The notes: generated from the sequence alone by a model not told the origin. Shown: positions 40,053 to 52,337, counted from the stretch's first letter. The stretch is DNA of 64,000 nucleotides from Duganella aceris (GCF_011090165.1 NZ_JAADJT010000002.1:496001-560000), one strand, 5' to 3'. Translations and numbers: made by a program.

Positions 40053-41201
40053 CTAGGGCTTCGCTTTGTAGTTGCGCACAGCGTTCAGGCTGTCGGACAG
40101 GGTCGGCATCTCGATCGCGAGATTGCTGCTCTGGACCTGGCGCAGCAGCGCCTGCACGGTCTGGGTGGACTTGGCGCGGGTGTCGAAGTATTTGACCAGC
40201 GCTTCCTGCGCCGCGATCAGGTCGGCGCGGAACGCCGTCTCATTGCGCGACAACAGCGCCATGCGCGCGTTCAGCAAGCGCAGCTTGAGGTTCTCGCGCA
40301 GGAAATAGGACTGCGTCGGCGACAGCATCAGCGCGTCCGGCGTCTCCACGCTGCGCACGCGGATCAGTTGACGCACGTCGGTCCACATCTCGCCGCTCCA
40401 GCCGTTCCAGGTGTCCTGCACCGCCTGCAGCCACGGGCTGGTCGGCGCCGGGGCCGGCGCGGGCTTGCTATCCTTGCCGCCGGCCTTGGCCTTGGTTTTC
40501 TTCTCAGGCGGCGCCGGCAGCGTCGGCTTTTCGTCCGACAGCATCGGCAGCAGGTCGATCTGCGCGATCGCACTGTCCAGGCGCAGCGCCACGCCGACCG
40601 AGTCGACGCTCGGCAGGGCCTTGAGTTTTTCCGTGTCGCGGCCGATGGCGCGGCGGATGGTGATGAATTGCGGCTTGTCCGAACGCGACAGGCTGCGGTC
40701 GGCGTTTTGCAGCGCGATCAGCGCGCCCGGCACGTTGCCGGCCAGTTGCAGCTGCTGCGACGCGGTCGACAGCACTTGTTCGATCTCGGTCAGCGCCCAC
40801 TCGTCGCGGTTCTTCGACAGATCCTGATACAGCTGCTCCAGCGCCAGTTGCTGGCTCTGCGCCTCCTGCTGCTTGCTCTCCAACAGCGCGACCTTGGCTT
40901 GCAGCTCCTTGGTGTTTTCCTGCACCGAGCGCGCCAGCGAGCCGGTTTCGGCGTTGACTGCATCGCCTTTTTGCAGCCGCAGCGCCATCTCTTCGCGCAG
41001 TTTGTTGACGCGCGCGTGCGACGACCAGGTCTGGCCGGCCAGCAGGATCGTCAGCACCAGAATGCCGATCATCAGCATTTGCGGCTGTTGCAAGGTCTCT
41101 AACAAGCTTGGCTCAGGCTGCGACGACGGCGGCGCAGGCGGGGTCTCGGTGGCCTTGGCGGTCGAGACGACGGGATCGGGTAATGTAGGCAAATCGTTCA
41201 T
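40053..41201 (-). CDS. hemX: HemX-family protein
   Basis: Membrane-anchored protein of 382 residues in the position of hemX. A Pro/Glu-rich N-terminal tail, one membrane helix (MLMIGILVLTILLAGQTW), a coiled coil (VNKLREEMALRLQKGDA and NTKELQAKVALLESKQQEA) and a C-terminal helical domain make up the family layout; it lacks a methyltransferase domain and so cannot act as the SUMT enzyme its family name implies. Its ATG overlaps the stop of hemD. Role in heme biosynthesis is by context and family. Confidence 0.9.
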   Translation of the reverse strand: MNDLPTLPDPVVSTAKATETPPAPPSSQPEPSLLETLQQPQMLMIGILVLTILLAGQTWSSHARVNKLREEMALRLQKGDAVNAETGSLARSVQENTKELQAKVALLESKQQEAQSQQLALEQLYQDLSKNRDEWALTEIEQVLSTASQQLQLAGNVPGALIALQNADRSLSRSDKPQFITIRRAIGRDTEKLKALPSVDSVGVALRLDSAIAQIDLLPMLSDEKPTLPAPPEKKTKAKAGGKDSKPAPAPAPTSPWLQAVQDTWNGWSGEMWTDVRQLIRVRSVETPDALMLSPTQSYFLRENLKLRLLNARMALLSRNETAFRADLIAAQEALVKYFDTRAKSTQTVQALLRQVQSSNLAIEMPTLSDSLNAVRNYKAKP

Positions 41202-41989
41202 AGGCGTGATTGTAACGCGGCCAGCAGGCGTTCGTCGCCTGATCCTGTGAGCGTCAGTCTGGAAAATCCTAAATTATTTGCCGTTTCGGCAATTCGGGTA
41301 TGCGGAACGATCAAATGCTGTTGTTGCATCAATACAACGCTATTCTGTTGCAATGGATCGGGATGCTCAATATCCAATTTGGCCAGTAAATCGCACAGGC
41401 CGCGCAGCGCTTCGGAGCTGGTGACGATCCAGTCGTTCTGCCGCGCCAGCAGACGCCGCAGCGTGGCCGCCAGCGCCGGCGTCAGCGGCGGCACCGAACG
41501 GCGATAGGCCGGCACCACATCGACCACCGCTCCGGCCGCGCGCAGGCCGTCGGCCATCAGCTCGCGTCCGCTTTCGCCGCGGATGATCAGCACCGGGCGG
41601 CCGGCCAGCGCGGCCAGGTCCAGCGTTTGCAGCAGGTGTTCTGAATCGCTGTGGGCGCTGTCGGCCGGACTGACGATGTCGACCGTGTCCGGCGTGACAC
41701 CGTGCGCCGCCAGCGCGGCGCGGCTGCCCTCGCCCAGCACCGCCAGCTTGACGCCGGCCGGCCACTGCCGGATGTGTGCGAACGCGGCGTCGATGGCGTT
41801 GGGCGAGACGAAGGCGACCATCGAGTAATCCGCCAGCCTGGCCAGCGCCGCCAGCAACGGCGCGGTGTCCCGCAGCGGCGCGATTTCCAGCAGCGGCAAC
41901 AGTTCCACCTCACGGCCCAGCGCGGCGACGCGGGCCGCCAGCGGCCGGGCCTGCGCCAGTGGACGGGTGATGACGACGGCGCCGGTCAT
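41198..41989 (-). CDS. hemD: Uroporphyrinogen-III synthase
   Basis: Closes and inverts ring D of hydroxymethylbilane to give uroporphyrinogen III. 263 residues, two Rossmann-like lobes linked by short strands. Visible segments include VVITRPLAQARPLAARVAAL at the start, MVAFVSPNAIDAAF, IIRGESGRELMADGLRAAGA and WIVTSSEALRGL. The family is poorly conserved, but position directly after hemC supports the call. It starts 7 nt after hemC and overlaps hemX by 4 bases. Confidence 0.93.
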   Translation of the reverse strand: MTGAVVITRPLAQARPLAARVAALGREVELLPLLEIAPLRDTAPLLAALARLADYSMVAFVSPNAIDAAFAHIRQWPAGVKLAVLGEGSRAALAAHGVTPDTVDIVSPADSAHSDSEHLLQTLDLAALAGRPVLIIRGESGRELMADGLRAAGAVVDVVPAYRRSVPPLTPALAATLRRLLARQNDWIVTSSEALRGLCDLLAKLDIEHPDPLQQNSVVLMQQQHLIVPHTRIAETANNLGFSRLTLTGSGDERLLAALQSRL

Positions 41990-41996
41990 CCTCGGG

Positions 41997-43016
41997 TCAG
42001 GCGGCCGCGGGCGGCTCGGCCAGCGTGGCCGAACGGGCGTCGGCGTCGGCCTGCGCCGCCTCGCTCAGGCAGGAGGCCAGGATATCGACCGCGTCCTGCG
42101 CGCGCAGCAGCTCGGCCACCTGCTCGCCCAGCGCTTCCGGCTCGGCGGCCGGGCCGCTGACTTCGGCGCTGGCCATGCGCAGGCCGTCCGGCGTGGCGAC
42201 CATCGCGCGCAGATGCATCTGCCCGGCGTCGACCGTGGCGAACGCCGCCAGCGGCACCTGGCAGCTGCCGCCGAACACCTTCGACACCTTGCGCTCGGCG
42301 GTGACCGCTTGCCACGTGGCTTCATGGTTCAGCGGCGCCAGGATCGCCATCAGATCGACGCCGTCGTCGCGCAGCGCGATTTCAACCGCCATCGCGCCCT
42401 GCCCCGCCGCCGGCAGGCTGCTGGCCGGATCGAGATAGGCGCGGATGCGCTCCGGCAGGCCGAGGCGGATCAGGCCGGCGGCGGCCAGGATGATGGCCGC
42501 GTAGTCGCCGCGATCGAGCTTGCCGAGACGGGTGTCGAGATTGCCGCGCAGCGGCTTGATGACCAGATGCGGATAGCGCGCCGCGATCAGCGCCTGGCGG
42601 CGCAGGCTGCTGGTGCCGACCACGGCGCCGGCCGGCAACTCGTCGAGCGCGGCGTAATCGTTGGAGACGAAGGCGTCGCGCGGGTCCTCGCGTTCCAGCA
42701 CGGCGGCCAGCGCGAAGCCTTCCGGCAACTCCATCGGCACGTCCTTGAGCGAGTGCACGGCCAGGTCGGCGCGGCCCTCGGCCATGGCCACTTCCAGTTC
42801 TTTGACAAACAGCCCCTTGCCGCCTACCTTGGACAGCGTGCGATCCAGAATTTGATCGCCTTTTGTCGACATTCCTACAATTTTGACATCGCACTGCGGA
42901 TATAATAATGTCAAGCGGGCGCGCACATGCTCGGCCTGCCACATGGCGAGGCGGCTTTCACGCGAAGCGATCACCAACGTGGACGGAGGATTTTGTAGTA
43001 ATTCCGATATTTTCAA
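41997..43016 (-). CDS. hemC: Hydroxymethylbilane synthase (porphobilinogen deaminase)
   Basis: Joins four porphobilinogen units into hydroxymethylbilane. 339 residues. The dipyrromethane cofactor attaches to Cys252 in [14 protein letters not shown]. Active-site segments [30 protein letters not shown] with the catalytic Asp92, and [16 protein letters not shown] are intact. First gene of the operon hemC-hemD-hemX-hemY, divergent from ppc across 147 nt. The C-terminal ~30 residues are longer than in many homologues and Ala-rich. Confidence 0.96.
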   Translation of the reverse strand: MKISELLQNPPSTLVIASRESRLAMWQAEHVRARLTLLYPQCDVKIVGMSTKGDQILDRTLSKVGGKGLFVKELEVAMAEGRADLAVHSLKDVPMELPEGFALAAVLEREDPRDAFVSNDYAALDELPAGAVVGTSSLRRQALIAARYPHLVIKPLRGNLDTRLGKLDRGDYAAIILAAAGLIRLGLPERIRAYLDPASSLPAAGQGAMAVEIALRDDGVDLMAILAPLNHEATWQAVTAERKVSKVFGGSCQVPLAAFATVDAGQMHLRAMVATPDGLRMASAEVSGPAAEPEALGEQVAELLRAQDAVDILASCLSEAAQADADARSATLAEPPAAA

Positions 43017-43163
43017 AACCAGTTCTTTCGCTGTAGCTGACGCTCACCGGCGCAGGCCAGTAAATCGCGCGTGTTTAAGATCACAAATTTTATCACGCTC
43101 ACCTTCTTGCAGAACCGGGCTACAAGCCTTTGCACCGACATTTCACCCTTTGTGGTTATCTCC

Positions 43164-45989
43164 ATGGCAAAACAATCTAGTGCAACGAACGATCAAACGG
43201 CTGACCAACCCACCGGCATCGACAAGGATGCCCCGCTAAAAGAGGATATCCGCCTGCTAGGCCGCCTGCTGGGCGACGTGCTGCGCGACCAGGAGGGCGA
43301 GGAAGTCTACGCCGTGGTCGAAACCATCCGCCAGACGGCGGTGCGCTTCCGCCGCGAAGCCGACGCCGGCGCCGCCAAGGAGCTGGACGGCATGCTGAAG
43401 ATCCTGACCCGCGAGCAAACCATTTCGGTGGTGCGTGCGTTCTCGTACTTCTCGCACCTGGCCAACATCGCCGAAGACCAGCATCACATCCGCCGCCGCC
43501 GCGCCCATTTGCTGGCCGGCTCGAACCCGCAACAAGGCAGCGTCAGCTTCGCACTGTGCAAGCTGAAGGAAGCCGGCGTCAGCCAGGAGACCGTCGGCGA
43601 ATTCTTCCAGCAGGCGCTGATCGCGCCGGTGCTGACCGCGCACCCGACCGAAGTGCAGCGCAAATCCATCCTCGACGCCGAGCACGACATCGCCCGCCTG
43701 CTGGCCGAGCGCGACCTGCCGCTGACGCCGAAGGAACAGGCGGCGAATATGCACCTGCTGCGCGCGCGCATCGCCACGCTGTGGCAGACCCGCATGCTGC
43801 GCTACTCCAAGCTGACGGTGGCCGACGAGATCGAAAACGCGCTGTCCTACTACCGCATCACCTTCCTGCGCGAGCTGCCGGGCTTGTATGACGACATCGA
43901 AACCGACATCGCCGCCCACTACGGCGACGGCGCCGTCACGCAGATCGACGCGCCGTACGTGCAGATGGGCAGCTGGATCGGCGGCGACCGCGACGGCAAT
44001 CCGAACGTCAACGGCGGCACCATGCAGCACGCGCTGACGCGCCAGGCCACCACCATCCTCGACTTCTACCTGGAGGAAGCGCACACGCTGGGCGCCGAGT
44101 TGTCGGTCTCGACCCTGATGGTCAAGTGCAGCACGGCATTGCAGGCGCTGGCCGACCAGTCGCCGGACACCTCCGACCACCGCGCCGACGAACCGTACCG
44201 CCGCGCCCTGATCGGCGTCTACGCGCGGCTGGCCAGCACCGCGCGCGCGCTGGGCGCGACCAACATCCTGCGCAAGGAAGTCGGCCACGCCGAACCGTAC
44301 GCCGGCGCCGCCGAATTCGCCGCCGACCTGCAAATATTGATCGACTCGCTGAGCGCCAACCACGGCGCGGCGCTGATCCATCCACGGCTGTCGACGCTGA
44401 AGCGCGCGGCCGACATCTTCGGCTTCCACCTGGCCTCGCTGGACATGCGGCAGTCGTCGGACATCCACGAGCGCGTGCTGGCCGAGCTGTTCAACAAGGC
44501 CGGCGGCCAGGCCGACTACTCGTCGCTGGACGAGGACGCCAAGGTGGCGCTGCTGCTGAGCGAGCTGGCGCAGCCGCGCCTGCTGTACTCGCCGTACATC
44601 GCCTACTCGGCCGAGACGGTGTCGGAACTGGGCGTGCTCAGCGCCGCGCGCGGCATCCGCGCCCGCTACGGCGCGCGCGCCATCCGCAATTACATCATCT
44701 CGCACACCGAAGAAGTGTCCGACCTGCTGGAAGTGCTGCTGCTGCAAAAGGAAATGGGCCTGCTGCGCATCGCCGAGGCTGAATTGGACCTGATGGTGAT
44801 CCCGCTGTTCGAAACCATCCCCGACCTGCAGCGCGCGGCCGGCATCATGGAAGCGGTGATGGCGATCCCGCTGGTCAAGCAGTTGATCGCCAAGCAGGGC
44901 CAGATCCAGGAAGTGATGCTGGGCTATTCGGACTCCAACAAGGACGGCGGCTTCCTGACCTCGACCTGGGAACTGTACAAGGCCGAAACCCACCTGGTCA
45001 CCGTGTTTGAAAAGGCCGGCGTCAAGCTGCGCCTGTTCCACGGCCGGGGCGGCACGGTGGGTCGCGGCGGCGGACCGTCGTACGAAGCGATCCTGGCGCA
45101 GCCGCACGGCACCGTCAACGGCCAGATCCGCCTGACCGAACAGGGCGAGATCATCGCCTCCAAGTTCTCCAACAAGGACATCGGCCGGCGCAACCTGGAG
45201 CTGCTGGTCGCCGCCACGCTGGAAGCGAGCCTGATGCCGCAGCCGGAGGACGCCGCGCACCAGGCGCAGCTGCGCCAGTTCGAAGCCATCATGGCCGACA
45301 TCTCGGACCGCGCCTACAAGGCCTACCGCAACCTGGTGTACGAGACCCCGGGCTTCACCGACTACTTCTTCGCCGCCACGCCGATCGCCGAGATCGCCGA
45401 GCTGAATTTGGGTTCGCGTCCGGCCTCGCGCAAATCGACCAAGCGCATCGAAGACCTGCGCGCGATTCCATGGGGCTTCTCGTGGGGCCAATGCCGCCTG
45501 CTGCTGCCGGGCTGGTACGGCTTCGGCAGCGCGATCGGCTCATGGGTGGCCGACGGCGACCAGGCCGAGCGCCTGACGCAGCTGCAAGCGATGTGCAAGC
45601 AATGGCCGTTCTTCGCCACGCTGCTGTCGAACATGGACATGGTGCTGGCCAAGACCGACCTGGCGATCGCCTCGCGTTATGCCGAGCTGGTGCAGGACAA
45701 GGAACTGCGCGAACGCATCTTCAAGCGCATCACCGAAGAGCACGCGAACACGCTGACGATCCTGGAGAGCATCACCGGCGCCACCGAACGGCTGGCCGGC
45801 AATCCGCTGCTGGCGCGCTCGATCCAGAACCGCTTCGCCTATCTGGACCCGCTGAACCACTTGCAAGTGGAGCTGATCAAGCGGCACCGTTCGGTGGCGA
45901 CTGAGCCTGGCAAGGTGGACGAGCGGGTACACCGCGGCATCCACCTGTCGATCAACGGCGTCGCCGCCGGGCTGCGCAACACAGGCTAA
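43164..45989 (+). CDS. ppc: Phosphoenolpyruvate carboxylase
   Basis: Cytoplasmic enzyme that makes oxaloacetate from PEP and bicarbonate to refill the TCA cycle. 941 residues. The catalytic His is in [14 protein letters not shown]; further conserved loops are [28 protein letters not shown] and [17 protein letters not shown], and the C-terminus ends RNTG as in almost all members. The ATG at 43164 is preferred over one 93 nt upstream. It is divergent from hemC, and a 68-nt palindrome lies 46 nt after its stop. Confidence 0.96.
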   Translation: MAKQSSATNDQTADQPTGIDKDAPLKEDIRLLGRLLGDVLRDQEGEEVYAVVETIRQTAVRFRREADAGAAKELDGMLKILTREQTISVVRAFSYFSHLANIAEDQHHIRRRRAHLLAGSNPQQGSVSFALCKLKEAGVSQETVGEFFQQALIAPVLTAHPTEVQRKSILDAEHDIARLLAERDLPLTPKEQAANMHLLRARIATLWQTRMLRYSKLTVADEIENALSYYRITFLRELPGLYDDIETDIAAHYGDGAVTQIDAPYVQMGSWIGGDRDGNPNVNGGTMQHALTRQATTILDFYLEEAHTLGAELSVSTLMVKCSTALQALADQSPDTSDHRADEPYRRALIGVYARLASTARALGATNILRKEVGHAEPYAGAAEFAADLQILIDSLSANHGAALIHPRLSTLKRAADIFGFHLASLDMRQSSDIHERVLAELFNKAGGQADYSSLDEDAKVALLLSELAQPRLLYSPYIAYSAETVSELGVLSAARGIRARYGARAIRNYIISHTEEVSDLLEVLLLQKEMGLLRIAEAELDLMVIPLFETIPDLQRAAGIMEAVMAIPLVKQLIAKQGQIQEVMLGYSDSNKDGGFLTSTWELYKAETHLVTVFEKAGVKLRLFHGRGGTVGRGGGPSYEAILAQPHGTVNGQIRLTEQGEIIASKFSNKDIGRRNLELLVAATLEASLMPQPEDAAHQAQLRQFEAIMADISDRAYKAYRNLVYETPGFTDYFFAATPIAEIAELNLGSRPASRKSTKRIEDLRAIPWGFSWGQCRLLLPGWYGFGSAIGSWVADGDQAERLTQLQAMCKQWPFFATLLSNMDMVLAKTDLAIASRYAELVQDKELRERIFKRITEEHANTLTILESITGATERLAGNPLLARSIQNRFAYLDPLNHLQVELIKRHRSVATEPGKVDERVHRGIHLSINGVAAGLRNTG

Positions 45990-46035
45990 CGCCAAGGTGA
46001 ACTAGCGCATCGACCGCGCCGCCCCCGATGTCCCA

Positions 46036-46103
46036 AACTCCGGGGTCAGAGCTAAAAACTGGACACGAGCTCATGTCCAGTTTTTAGCTCTGACCCCGGA
46101 GTT
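46036..46103. repeat. Near-perfect 68-nt palindrome between convergent genes
   Basis: Arms of about 30 bases, from AACTCCGGGGTCAGAG inward, are reverse complements apart from one mismatched pair; the centre is GAGCTC. It contains GGGGTCAGA, also in the repeat at 23219, and GGACACGAG, also in the repeat at 55557. It lies between ppc and the convergent gene that ends at 46150. No T-run follows, so it is not a typical terminator. Confidence 0.92.
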
Positions 46104-46149
46104 GCCAGGGTGCGGCGCCGACTGGTATCCGAAATTATCCCACCGAGTT

Positions 46150-46851
46150 TTACGCACCATGCAGCAGCGCGTAGCCCACACCGGAAATGGCGACCGCCGT
46201 ACCGGCGACCAGCGGCACGATGACACCTGCGAGTCCACCCAGCGTCGCCGCCTGCACGCGCCGGAATACGGCGACGTCATAGCCGATGGCCAGCGCCACC
46301 AGGGCCAGCATCCCTGCGATCGCGAACAGCGGCGCGGCGCCAACGCCCAGTCCGACAACCGGCCAGAACGCGAAACGCGCGAAGGCCGGCCCGACGATCG
46401 CCAACGAGGCGAAGAAGATCATCCTGTGGTGCGCCATAAATCGATGCCGCAGTTTGACGCCCGCGCCGACGAGAATCGCGAACGACGCCAGGCTCATGAA
46501 GTTCCCCCAGACGAACATGTTCTCGGGATCGCCGGCCGATGTGATTTGCCGCGCCACATTCCAGTTGACCTGTATCCCGCTGTAGATCACGCAGACGATG
46601 ACCGGAGCGGCCAGCCACGCGATCCTGCCATGCCACTCGCGCGCGCCTTTCAGCACCATCGCGCCTTGCAGCGCCACCAATCCGTACCATGCGGTTAAAG
46701 CAATCCCATGCAATAACAGCACCAACGGCAGCGGGCGCGCGATAAACAGGTGGCGCAAATAGAACGTCCGCCCAAAACCGATCAGCACCACGGACAACAG
46801 GAAGAGATGGGCCAGCAGGAAGATCCGGGTTTCTTTCGAACGTGCATTCAT
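46150..46851 (-). CDS. Multi-pass membrane protein of unknown function
   Basis: A 233-residue inner-membrane protein with about seven hydrophobic segments, for example IFLLAHLFLLSVVLIGFG, LPLVLLLHGIALTAWYGLV and PLFAIAGMLALVALAIGY. The pattern RLFLHGIA... with HGRIAWLA and HRFMAHHRMI resembles small DUF2306- or DUF2231-like membrane families, but no firm match can be made. The ATG at 46851 overlaps the stop of the upstream cupin gene (AATGA), so the two are coupled. The 3' end faces a long palindrome. Some histidines (HGR, HRFMAHHR) might bind heme or metal, which is speculation. Confidence 0.75.
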   Translation of the reverse strand: MNARSKETRIFLLAHLFLLSVVLIGFGRTFYLRHLFIARPLPLVLLLHGIALTAWYGLVALQGAMVLKGAREWHGRIAWLAAPVIVCVIYSGIQVNWNVARQITSAGDPENMFVWGNFMSLASFAILVGAGVKLRHRFMAHHRMIFFASLAIVGPAFARFAFWPVVGLGVGAAPLFAIAGMLALVALAIGYDVAVFRRVQAATLGGLAGVIVPLVAGTAVAISGVGYALLHGA

Positions 46852-47516
46852 TTTGGCATCTCCGCCTGACACAGACCCTTCGGGGTCCAGTCATGCACCA
46901 GCGTGGTTGGAGGAAGGGCTGCGTCGTGCAGGATCATTGCGAATCCCTTTCGCGGCTCATGTCCCAATGCCATGAGCAGCATTGGCGGACCGCCCTGCAC
47001 GATCAGGCTGTTTCCCGCGCCGCGTCCGACTTGCACGCCGTCGGGCGTCTCAAGGCAGGTCTCGCCGCTGACGGCGTAGAACGCTTCCGGTCCTGAGTGC
47101 ACGTGGATCGGCGCAGTCATGCCGGGGCTGAAGGTTGACTTCAGAAACTCCGCTGCATAGGCTGTATTGTTGCTGACGGAAACGGGACCAACCTCGGCGA
47201 CATGCTCGCCATGTAAGGCGCGGGCGGATTTGGCGCCGACGGTGAACAACCATATTTTTCCAAACGCTGCGATCACCTCGCCGCCGCTTGCGCTGTCCTG
47301 CCGCGCCGCTTGCATCGTGGGATAGGTGTACAAGCCCCAATACACGGGTTGGCCGCCGAGATCTCCCAGGTCGCGGCGCGCAATGAGGCAGGCGGGACCT
47401 GGCCGCTCGTCGCTCAGGCTGTCGGCGTCGCAAGACCTTGACGTCGCCTGGGCCATCGCGGCGGAGCTGGCGGCGACGAAAATGCTCGCCACCAAAGCAA
47501 GACGAAACGCAAGCAT
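46848..47516 (-). CDS. Exported cupin-domain protein
   Basis: A 222-residue protein with a signal peptide (MLAFRLALVASIFVAASSAA, cleavage near MAQATS) and a strong ribosome site (GGAGG 6 nt before the ATG at 47516). The C-terminal half has the cupin motif PIHVHSGPEAFYAVSGETCLE, with His residues and Glu in the metal-binding positions, and GGGPPMLLMALGHEP-like second motif (seen as GGPPMLLMALGHEP). The N-terminal half (PGPACLIARRDLGDLG, YWGLYTYPT) is not assigned. It is upstream of and overlaps the membrane protein gene. Substrate unknown. Confidence 0.82.
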   Translation of the reverse strand: MLAFRLALVASIFVAASSAAMAQATSRSCDADSLSDERPGPACLIARRDLGDLGGQPVYWGLYTYPTMQAARQDSASGGEVIAAFGKIWLFTVGAKSARALHGEHVAEVGPVSVSNNTAYAAEFLKSTFSPGMTAPIHVHSGPEAFYAVSGETCLETPDGVQVGRGAGNSLIVQGGPPMLLMALGHEPRKGFAMILHDAALPPTTLVHDWTPKGLCQAEMPK

Positions 47517-47612
47517 GGCACCTCCGGTCGCGTGGAGCAGCTCGACCGGCCGCATAGCATTGAGGATAGTATTTTTTTAATAATGATGCAACATGCAATC
47601 CACGCCCAAGCG

Positions 47613-48443
47613 TCAGAGGCCGCTGCCCTGGCGCTCGGCCTTCTTGGCGGGCAACAGCGGATCGAGCAGTTGGCCGCCCAGACTGTCGGCTTGGGGGGTG
47701 TCGGTGCCGTACTCGGCCGGCCAGTGGCGCGGCAGGTAGTGGCTGCCGAACAGGCGGTCGAGCACCGGCAGCGTCGAGGCGTAGTTGCGGTTGATGTGGT
47801 CGTGGCGGCTGTGATGCCAGTGGTGGAAGGCGGGCGTCGCCACCAGCCATTCCAGCGGACCCAGGCGCCAGCGCAGGTTGGCGTGGATGAAGAAACCCCA
47901 AGCCATGCCCACCACCAGCAGCAAGGCTGGCGCGGCGCTGCCGGCCATGCTCGGGCCAGCCAGGCCCAGCAAATATAACGGGATCAAGCCGAACAGCCGC
48001 GTCACGACCATGTCGACCGGATGGGTGCGGGTGTTGGCGAGGAAACTCAACTGCTCGGTGCTGTGGTGCAGCGCATGGAAGCGCCACAGCACCGGCAACT
48101 CATGGCTGAGCCGGTGCCCCCAATAGAAGCCGATCTCGCCGACCACGAACACCAGCGCGATCCGGGCCGCCGTCGGCATCGCCTGGATCGCGCCGGTGAG
48201 CGCAGCCGGCACGATGTGCTGGGCGGCCACCGCCAGCAGCGCCGTCGGCGCGCTGAGCAACACGATCGGCACCATGCTGCTGATGACGTAATACGCCAGG
48301 TCGTGCAGCCGCTCGCGCCGCGTCCGTTTCGCGCGCGGCGCGCCGAACCAGCGCTCCAGCGGAACGAACACCGCCGTCAACAGCACCAGCCAGACACACA
48401 GGCGCAGCGCGGTGGCGGCGAATTCGCCGAGCGGGGCCGACAT
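47613..48443 (-). CDS. Fatty acid hydroxylase / sterol desaturase-family membrane enzyme
   Basis: Membrane di-iron hydroxylase-like protein of 276 residues with four or so membrane segments. The histidine clusters that bind iron are visible: HRLSHE, HALHHSTEQ, and FHHWHHSRH; HPVDMVV lies between them as in the family. Members hydroxylate or desaturate lipids, carotenoids or sterols; the substrate here is unknown. It lies next to and in the same direction as the PEP-CTERM gene, with a 27-nt gap after it. Confidence 0.88.
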   Translation of the reverse strand: MSAPLGEFAATALRLCVWLVLLTAVFVPLERWFGAPRAKRTRRERLHDLAYYVISSMVPIVLLSAPTALLAVAAQHIVPAALTGAIQAMPTAARIALVFVVGEIGFYWGHRLSHELPVLWRFHALHHSTEQLSFLANTRTHPVDMVVTRLFGLIPLYLLGLAGPSMAGSAAPALLLVVGMAWGFFIHANLRWRLGPLEWLVATPAFHHWHHSRHDHINRNYASTLPVLDRLFGSHYLPRHWPAEYGTDTPQADSLGGQLLDPLLPAKKAERQGSGL

Positions 48444-48470
48444 CGCGCCGTCCAGTCGCTGACGCGGGAC

Positions 48471-49208
48471 TTAGGCCGGCGTGGCCGCGCGACGGCGGCG
48501 CGCCAGGAAGCCGACCAGGCCGAACCCGCCCAGCATCATGGCCCAGGTTGATGGCTCGGGAACCGCCGCCGTCAGCGAGACGTTGTCCAGCAGCAGGAAC
48601 GGCGGCGCGCCGGGCGCGGTGCCCTTGGCCAGGAACGACAGCACTTGGCTGGTGCCGCTGGCGGCGAAGGTCATGGTCGCGGTTTTCCAGCCGCTGAAGC
48701 CGCCGTTATCGATGGTCAGCAGGCTGGTGTTCTGGGTGGTGTCGCCGAAGCCGACCTGCCAGTAGTTGTCGTAGTTGGCGCCGGTGAATCCGACTTGCTG
48801 CGCCAGCGCGTAGCTGAACGTCAACGTGTACAGGCTGTCGTCCGTCAGGCCGGTGATGGTCTGCGACAGCGTGCCAGGGTGATACTGGGAATCGGAGGCG
48901 AACACGTTGCCGCTGCCAAGCGAGCCGGAGATATCGCTCTTCATCCATTTGACCGACGCTTTGGTGTTGGCGATCGAGCTGTCCAGCACAAAGTTGAAGC
49001 CGGCGTTCTTGTCGCTATCGATGCTGGTCCAGCCGGTCAGCATGGTGCGCTTGTCGTTGACCTGTTTCGCGGTCTTCAGTTCTTTGTTGTTGCCGTTGGT
49101 GGTCTGGCTGAAATCGCCGTTGACCACTAGGTTGGTGGCTGCATGGGCCATGCCCGCGCTCAGGGCGGCGACGGCGGAAATGGACAGCAGAATAGATTTA
49201 ATGCGCAT
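48471..49208 (-). CDS. PEP-CTERM sorted surface protein (choice-of-anchor C-like)
   Basis: Exported protein of 245 residues. A signal peptide (MRIKSILLSISAVAALSAGM, cleavage near AHAA) is followed by NLVVNGDFSQ and DSLYTLTFSYALAQQ, typical of the choice-of-anchor C/DUF642-like beta domain. The C-terminus has VPEPSTWAMM, a hydrophobic helix and ARRRR, the PEP-CTERM signal recognised by exosortase for release at the cell surface. No exosortase gene is in this window, so it must be elsewhere. Role in exopolysaccharide-linked surface layers is family knowledge. Confidence 0.92.
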   Translation of the reverse strand: MRIKSILLSISAVAALSAGMAHAATNLVVNGDFSQTTNGNNKELKTAKQVNDKRTMLTGWTSIDSDKNAGFNFVLDSSIANTKASVKWMKSDISGSLGSGNVFASDSQYHPGTLSQTITGLTDDSLYTLTFSYALAQQVGFTGANYDNYWQVGFGDTTQNTSLLTIDNGGFSGWKTATMTFAASGTSQVLSFLAKGTAPGAPPFLLLDNVSLTAAVPEPSTWAMMLGGFGLVGFLARRRRAATPA

Positions 49209-49317
49209 GGCAAGACTCCGATAAATAACAGGTAGTTTGGGTAGCCGCCAGCGATTGTTGGGCCGACGCGGGTTCGACGATGAGGCGTGTCGAGCGATAT
49301 TTCTGAATGCAATAGTT

Positions 49318-49339
49318 GTAATTTAGAAAAATAAATTAC
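49318..49339. repeat. A/T-rich inverted repeat GTAATTTA-N6-TAAATTAC
   Basis: Perfect 8-bp arms around GAAAAA, 110 nt upstream of the PEP-CTERM gene start and between it and rpoD. It could be a regulator site or a simple hairpin in an A/T-rich gap. Confidence 0.5.
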
Positions 49340-49386
49340 TCAAAAGCTATTCTATCAGATTCTCACTTGTTGGCAAATAGAAAAAA

Positions 49387-49404
49387 AGGGAGGCTTTCGC
49401 CTCC
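49387..49404 (-). terminator. Terminator of rpoD
   Basis: The stem GGGAGGC / GCCTCCC with a TTTC loop follows the rpoD stop by 22 nt. On the minus strand it is followed by TTTTTTTCTATTT. Confidence 0.9.
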
Positions 49405-49426
49405 CTTCTCTTTGCTTCGCCGACGC

Positions 49427-51931
<2,505 letters not shown>

Positions 51932-52048
51932 TAAAAATCTCTCAATGCTTGTATCGTCGGAAATTACAAAATAGCGAACCCCGCGCCGACCGCGAAGGTG
52001 CGCTTGGATTGGAAATGTTGTAAATTCGCTGACGATTAACTGCGGAAT

Positions 52049-52193
52049 AAAAAAAGCCCGTTTCCACCACGGGCTTGTTTCTCTTATTCAGGGAAGAATG
52101 AGGAGAAGGCAAAGTTGAAGGGCTAGTACCCTTGTCAGACCGTCCGAATCGCATCCTGTACCAAACTGAACCGCACCGTCTTGCTCTGGTGCG
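52049..52193 (-). ncRNA. Candidate small RNA or attenuated leader upstream of rpoD
   Basis: On the minus strand a TATAAT box (52200-52205, in CGTGTATAATGCACG) is followed about 120 nt later by a 7-bp stem (AAGCCCG / CGGGCTT, 52054-52076) and seven T residues. This gives a transcript of about 145 nt with a typical intrinsic end. It could be a free sRNA or an attenuator in the rpoD leader. The -35 element is weak, and no known RNA family is recognised. Confidence 0.4.
52054..52076 (-). terminator. Intrinsic terminator upstream of rpoD
   Basis: Stem AAGCCCG / CGGGCTT with a 9-nt loop, followed on the minus strand by TTTTTTT. No protein gene ends here, so it points to a short RNA or an rpoD leader attenuator. 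Confidence 0.75.
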
Positions 52194-52337
52194 TCGTGCA
52201 TTATACACGTTTTGATCCGCGAACGCATCCACCCCGTCGGCGGGAGCCGTGAGCAAACCGACACGATAGCCTAAAATGCACTGCATTCCGGTGGTCCGCA
52301 TGATATGCTGGCGCCTCTTGCTTAACCTACGAAGTCG

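Larger units (their letters stand above)
51932..52337. other. Intergenic region between rpoD and the ProQ-domain gene
   Basis: A 406-nt gap between divergent genes. It holds the rpoD leader, a minus-strand hairpin terminator at 52054-52076, and a minus-strand TATAAT at 52200-52205, which together suggest a short RNA. Reading frames across it are not convincing as genes. A promoter for the ProQ-domain gene must lie on the plus strand here, but no clear -35/-10 pair was found. Confidence 0.7.

Noticed and set aside
43257..45491. A 744-codon open frame on the minus strand across ppc
   Set aside because: It is antisense to a complete, well-conserved phosphoenolpyruvate carboxylase and has the His/Gln/Arg-rich composition of a GC-bias shadow frame.
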